The position numbers were made by a program, and so were the translations under genes. This document shows, piece by piece, positions 1-64,000 of a stretch of DNA of 64,000 nucleotides. This DNA comes from Cinclus cinclus. Taxonomy: Eukaryota; Chordata; Aves; Passeriformes; Cinclidae. Numbering within the stretch: position 1 is the stretch's first letter; the number at the start of each line of letters is the position of its first letter. The notes under the pieces are model-generated. The model ran no database searches. It saw nothing but the letters and a program-made list of their open reading frames with translations, and was not told the DNA's origin. Location of the stretch: NCBI RefSeq assembly GCF_963662255.1, contig NC_085053.1:2728001-2792000 (forward strand). Direction: 5' to 3'.

Positions 1-163
1 CCACACACCACTGCCAGGAGCTGTCCCAGAAGCACAGCAGAAGGGTGCAGAGAAATAAAATACGAAAGCAAATCAGAGTCTAGTATCCATAACACACAGT
101 TGCATCCTCCTCCCACCCCAGCTGAGGGAGGGCAGGGAGCTGCCAAGGACAGCGGTCACTTAC

Positions 164-59618
<59,455 letters not shown>

Positions 59619-59913
59619 CCTGGAAGAAAACACACAGGTGAGCCAAAGCAGCAGCACCGAGGCGGCGGGGGGGGAGGGGGGTGGGAGAGAAGAGGGAGGG
59701 GGTTGCGGGGCGCAGTCCCAACCACAGCCCCCTCCTCCTCTCCGGGTGATGCTCAGCTCCGTCTCTCCTCCATCCCTCCGGGGGAGCAGGGACCCGCGTG
59801 GAGGAGAGGTGGCAGCGTGCGGCACCGGCTCGGCGCCTCCGGCACGGCACGGGGGGCAGCCGAGCCCCCGGCCCCCCCAGAACGGTCACCCGGGCAGCGG
59901 GGCGGGCAGCGAG

Positions 59914-59951
59914 CCCCCCCCCCCTCCTCCTCCTCCTCCTCCTCTTCCTCC
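59914..59951. repeat. C-run plus (TCC)n; GGA-repeat in transcript sense
   Basis: About 11 C followed by repeated TCC, so the gene strand reads a GGA repeat into a G-run. It lies about 300 nt upstream of the ATG inside the CpG-rich region. GGA repeats and G-runs can form quadruplexes. Confidence 0.85.
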
Positions 59952-60690
59952 GTGCCCAGCGGAGGCCGCAGCCGCTCACTCCCTAAGCACCTTCCCCCAC
60001 GAAGCAAGGGGTTAAAGCCAGCCACATCCTCCCCACCGCTCTGCCTGCAAGCCCAAACCAGCCCCTTTTAACCCGCCAACCCCGCCGCAAGGCGAGCAGC
60101 GATCAGGCACGGGAAGGGCAGGGATCCGAGTCCTTCCAGCCGCCCTCTGGCCGAGGAAGGAAGACACAATTCGGAACAGCACCCAGCGCGGCAGCCGCGG
60201 CCGGGGGAACAGGTTGCAGCGCGGTCCAGCCTAGTTGGAGCCAAGTGTCCAACTCCTTCCTCCCGACTCCATCTTCAGCATCCTGCGGGAGCCCGGCCGC
60301 CCATCTGCCGGCTCGCTGGGGCAGCGGGCAGGGGCGGAGGGCTGAGCCCCCGGGCGGGCACCTGCGGCGGCAGGGATGCTCAGCCCTTCGCTGCCGGGGC
60401 AGGAGCGCGCAAGGCGACGTCGGCTTCCCGCAGGAGCCGGGCCACAAAATTAAAGGCTGCCGCGCCTCTGCAGCTCGGGGACAGCTCGTTTTAATGAAGT
60501 CAGTGGCAACACAGGCGCGCACAAGCGCGCACACACGCGCAACACGCCCGGCTCGCTCCCTCGCTCCATCCAGCGCGTTCTTTTGGCAAGCACGGGAGCT
60601 GCCGCAAAGGAAAATCAGAGGCGAGGGGTGGGTCTGAAGGGAACAAAGGCAATGGGGGAGCCCCCACCCTGCCAGAAGCACGCACACTCC

Positions 60691-63060
60691 CCGCCCTGGC
60701 TGCAGAGGGCTTTCCAGCACACTGGTGCTCCTAGGTGAGTGGCTAAACTGGGGAGCAAGGGGAGGGCTCCCCGCCCTGCATCTCCCCCACCCCACCTCAG
60801 CCCTCACCGAGCATCTCTCTCTGGCCACACGCGTCATCCTCCCCCCATCCCTGGGACACTTCGAGGCTCCCGGCTCCCTGCCGGAGCCGCCCGATGCCAG
60901 CGGGTGCCCGGGGAGTGCCCTCCTGCTCACTCGCATACAGATGAGCCTCCACACCTCGGTATTTGCCTTTCGACAAGCGATGTTGTCTGGAAGAAACAGC
61001 GGCTCATCCAAGAGGAGTAAACAACCCGGGCTGGATGTGCCCCTGCAGGAGCTTCCACGGGGGTGGGGGGGATGTCTCTGACCCTGCTCCCCGCCCCCAG
61101 CCCCAGGCACCCCAATAAGGACAGGGGACTGGGGACACTGCCGATGCTACAGCCACCCGTGTGCCAAGGTCACCCAGGCATGCCCAGGGTCCCCTGGGCT
61201 GCGCTGTGCCCGGGTCGGGGGGCTGCCTGCCCACCCACCCCTCTCTGGGGAACCCATCCTGACCTCCTGGCACACGCAGGTATGACCAGACCCCCAGGGG
61301 TGTCCCCAAGTCCTCTGTACCCACCAGGCAGGGCAGGGCACAGCACACCCTGAGAGCTGCTCACACGCAGGGTCCCCCACCCCTCCCACTGAACCCCGAG
61401 GCCACAGAGCTCCCCAGCGCCTGTGAAACTTGCTACCTGCATTTCCCACAAGCAGACCACCTACGGCTCCAGCCAGCAGCACAAGGCATGCAGTGTCCCT
61501 GGCATGCTCTTCCCTCATCCACCCCACCAACAACCTGCTCTGCAAACACAGTGGCTGCTGCCCTGTCCCTCAAAACTGCTGTGGGACAGCCAGGACTGCT
61601 TGAGGCATTTAAAATAATAAATAAATTAATTAATAAATCTAGTTCTTAATCACATAAATCATTAACTCATTTGTGCCAGGGCTTCTCCCTCCGTGCAGCC
61701 TGACAACACCTGACCAGGGACTTCCCTACTTTTTGCAGCCACTACAGTGGCTGAAGGGCTACAGGGCTCGTTTTTTGGCCCAGGCCCTCGCAGGTGCACT
61801 GCCAGGAGCCCTTGGGCTGGCTGGGTGAGAAAGAGGAAGGACCAGATCCTCCTCGGCAAGGTAACAGAGGAGTGTTTGTTTGCCAAAAGGGTTGTGGGAT
61901 CATTGCCCCAACCTCAACCAGGCACTGGGAGCCCACCAGCTCTCCGTAACACCCAGCTGCTGCTTCCCTTCTTAATTCTCTCCTTCCAGTGATCTTTATA
62001 GCCAAAGTGGGATATCTGGGAGGTTTTCAACACGTCCCCAGGTACCTCACTACCACTCTGCAGCACAGAGTGGAGCAGACGTACCCAGACCCCTCCCAAA
62101 ACACTTCCCAGGCCACCAATTGAGTGACCCTGGCTTTTCATTCTACGAACAGGCAAGGAGGTGACCACAGCAGCTACTGACTAATTACAGTCCCTTCGAT
62201 TCAGTCCAGACAAGACACTGCCCTAAACGAATCAATTATTATTTGTAGCTCCCCACCTCCTCCTCCCCCCCACCACCAATGCAGCTTCAGCAGCGATGTC
62301 GCTCTTCCCACCTTTCAGCCTTTTAAGCCACTGTTAATTAAGCCCGAGGCTGGGCCGATTGCCAGGAGCAGATCCTCAGCCTTGCCGAGCTCCTGCTCCT
62401 GCTCCCCCCAGCCCTCTCCCATCCTTGCCTGCATGGCAAGGCCCCACCCAGCCGAAATGTTCAGGCTCTGGTACCCAGAGCCCGAGGAGAATGGGGAAGG
62501 CTGCACCCAGAACTGCCCCTGCATCCCCCGCCTGGATAGGAGCAAGGGGCTGAGGAGGAGGAAGGCAGCCTTCCTCCTCCATTCCCTTAGAGCAGGAATG
62601 CACCCCTTACCTGGACACTTCTGCTGGGGCACCAGGCTGTCCCCTGAACATGGAGTTGGCTCTCACCTCTACTCTACATTTGCTGCTGCAGAGAGAGCAG
62701 AGCGCAGGATGACCCTGCTGGGAGCCTCTCTCCTGCTCAGACAGTGCTAAAGGATGGGATATTTATGAGAAAGCAGCTCCTTAAGAGAAGATTGAGAGCC
62801 AAAAGGAAGTAAAAAAGTCTCTGCCTATGCCAAGAGATGCAGGCTCTGTTTCCCAGGATGTTTATTGCCATTCTCATCTTGACCCTCACCCAGCACGCTG
62901 GGATCTGTGAGTCAGGGAGAAGTGTGGCTGATGCCCACATGATTCAACATGGCACAGGGATTCAGAGCCAGCTATGTGGGGCTGTTTGAGTTTTTGTCAA
63001 TGGAGGAAATGCGAGAAGACAGGGAACAGTGGGTGCCAGGACAGGAAGGCATTCGGGATG
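60691..63060. other. Upstream flank, no gene recognised
   Basis: G+C falls off after the CpG-rich region. An AT-rich block lies at 61606-61660 and a low-repeat stretch with TAATTA, ATCAATTATTATTT and GTTAATTAAGCC at 62185-62345. No coding segment with family resemblance was found on either strand. Confidence 0.7.
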
Positions 63061-63079
63061 CACGTGGTTTTACCGAGAC

Positions 63080-63500
63080 AGGCTAAAACTCCTCCGGTCT
63101 CGAGCACAGCTCTGAGAAGGAGCAGCTGGGGGAGATGAGGGGGGCTCAGCCTGGAAAAAAGGAGGCCCAGGAGAAGGAAGACCTTATTGCTCCTGAAAGG
63201 AGGATGTAGCAAGGTGAGGGTCGATCTCTTCTGTCAGGCACAAGGGACAGGACAAGAGGAAACAGCTTCAAGTCACACCAGGGGGATGTTCAGACTGGAT
63301 AATAGCAAAAGTGGCTTCTCCAAAAGCATTGCCAAGCCTCGGAATAGGCAGCCCAGGGAAGTGCTGGAGTCAGCATCCCTGGAGGGATTTGGAAGATGTG
63401 CAGATGTGGCACTTGGGGACACGGCTGAGTGGTGGCCTCGGCAGTGCTGGGTTAATGGTTAAAGTTAACTGGGTTAAAGTTTGAAGGCCTTTTCCAACCG
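63080..63500 (+). mobile_element. CR1 LINE 3' end, young; partner of 35205-35625
   Basis: It runs from CTCGAGCACAGCTCTGAGAA and GGAGCAGCTGGGGGAGATGA through GGGTCGATCTCTTCTGTCAG, GGCACTTGGGGACACGGCTG, to TTCCAACCGAAATTATTCC, CR1 in forward orientation. A TTAAAG-type duplication is seen near the tail (63455-63480). Confidence 0.95.
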
Positions 63501-63559
63501 AAATTATTCCACTTTTCCACGACTGTCACACCAGTATTGCCATCCAAGCCGTCTCCTCG

Positions 63560-63915
63560 CTTTGCCCTCACCTCTCCCAGCCACGCCGCCACCCCTGCAG
63601 GGCAGGACATGGCCGGACACACGGCGCTGTCCCCTCGGGGGTGACACGTCCCCTCCCTGTGTCACATCCCCCCAGCCTCCCCTCCCTCCGCGGGGCCGCT
63701 GCCGCCGCTCCGGCATTGCCATCTAGTGGCAGCTGTCCCCTCCCTGCGCCCCCCCAGCCTCGGACCCCGGCTGGGCTCCCCTCGGCTCCCCCCTTCGTCT
63801 GAGCCCTTCAGGGATGCTCGGATCAGATGCAAAACCCCGAGCAGCTCCCGCATCCCTTCGCGCAGCCTCGGGCGCCCCGAAATCTCCTATCTGTGCGTTG
63901 CTAGCTACAAGCACC
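63560..63915. other. CpG-rich stretch at right edge
   Basis: Locally richer in CpG (CGCCGCCACC, CCGCGGGGCCGCTGCCGCCG) than its surroundings. No gene is readable; it might be a distal regulatory or 5' exon region. Confidence 0.35.
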
Positions 63916-63941
63916 AAAAAAAAAAAAAAAAAAAAAAAAAA
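63916..63941. repeat. A26 run
   Basis: Homopolymer with no recognisable retroelement body immediately upstream. Confidence 0.95.
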
Positions 63942-64000
63942 GCCAACAAAAAACCACCAACACCGGGAACCAGTGTTAACAGCTTCCTCTGCCAAGCCCC

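Noticed and set aside
60103..61110. 335-residue open reading frame on the minus strand upstream of exon 1
   Set aside because: It lies in GC-rich DNA where long frames occur by chance. The translation is low-complexity Pro/Arg/Ala with no family resemblance or splice structure.

Overview
The window is vertebrate nuclear DNA, almost certainly from a bird. Many truncated CR1 LINE 3' ends (signature GGTTGGAAGGGACC next to ATTCTATGATTC-type tails) are scattered through it. Two solitary LTRs have the look of songbird endogenous-retrovirus LTRs. A gene that spans hundreds of kilobases in mammals is strongly compressed here. A passerine is my best guess, resting on the LTRs only.

One protein-coding gene was found, on the minus strand: the 5' half of CACNA1E, which encodes the pore-forming alpha-1E subunit of the R-type voltage-gated calcium channel Cav2.3. 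I resolved 25 coding exons. Exon 1 carries the ATG at 59618-59616 and exon 25 ends at 164; the gene runs off the left edge. The exons sum to 3,620 nt (1,206 codons plus 2 nt) with every splice phase consistent. They encode the N-terminus, all of repeats I and II, the I-II and II-III loops, and repeat III through S3. The rest of repeat III, repeat IV and the C-terminus lie outside the window.

Layout from high to low coordinates: 60.7-64 kb is upstream flank with a young CR1; 59.2-60.7 kb is a CpG-island-like promoter region and exon 1; 51.0-59.35 kb is intron 1, an AT-AC minor-class (U12) intron; exons 2-3 are at 50.4-51.0 kb; intron 3 is about 10 kb; exons 4-6 are at 38.9-40.1 kb; introns 6 and 7 (13 and 11 kb) flank the isolated exon 7 at 25.6 kb; exons 8-17 (9.1-14.5 kb) are a dense cluster carrying the I-II loop and repeat II; exons 18-22 (1.8-7.5 kb) form the II-III loop, including the 57-bp exon 19 known as alternative in mammals; exons 23-25 (0.16-1.24 kb) begin repeat III.

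No second gene, RNA gene, CRISPR array, operon or prokaryotic-type system was seen. The items most worth checking are the textbook U12 AT-AC intron 1, a second candidate U12-type intron (intron 16), a UG-repeat just downstream of alternative exon 19, a pair of RFX X-box-like sites in intron 1, an apparent 3' splice site one base before the start codon, and two nearly identical CR1 copies in opposite orientation. Identification is from recalled family sequence; no alignment was run.
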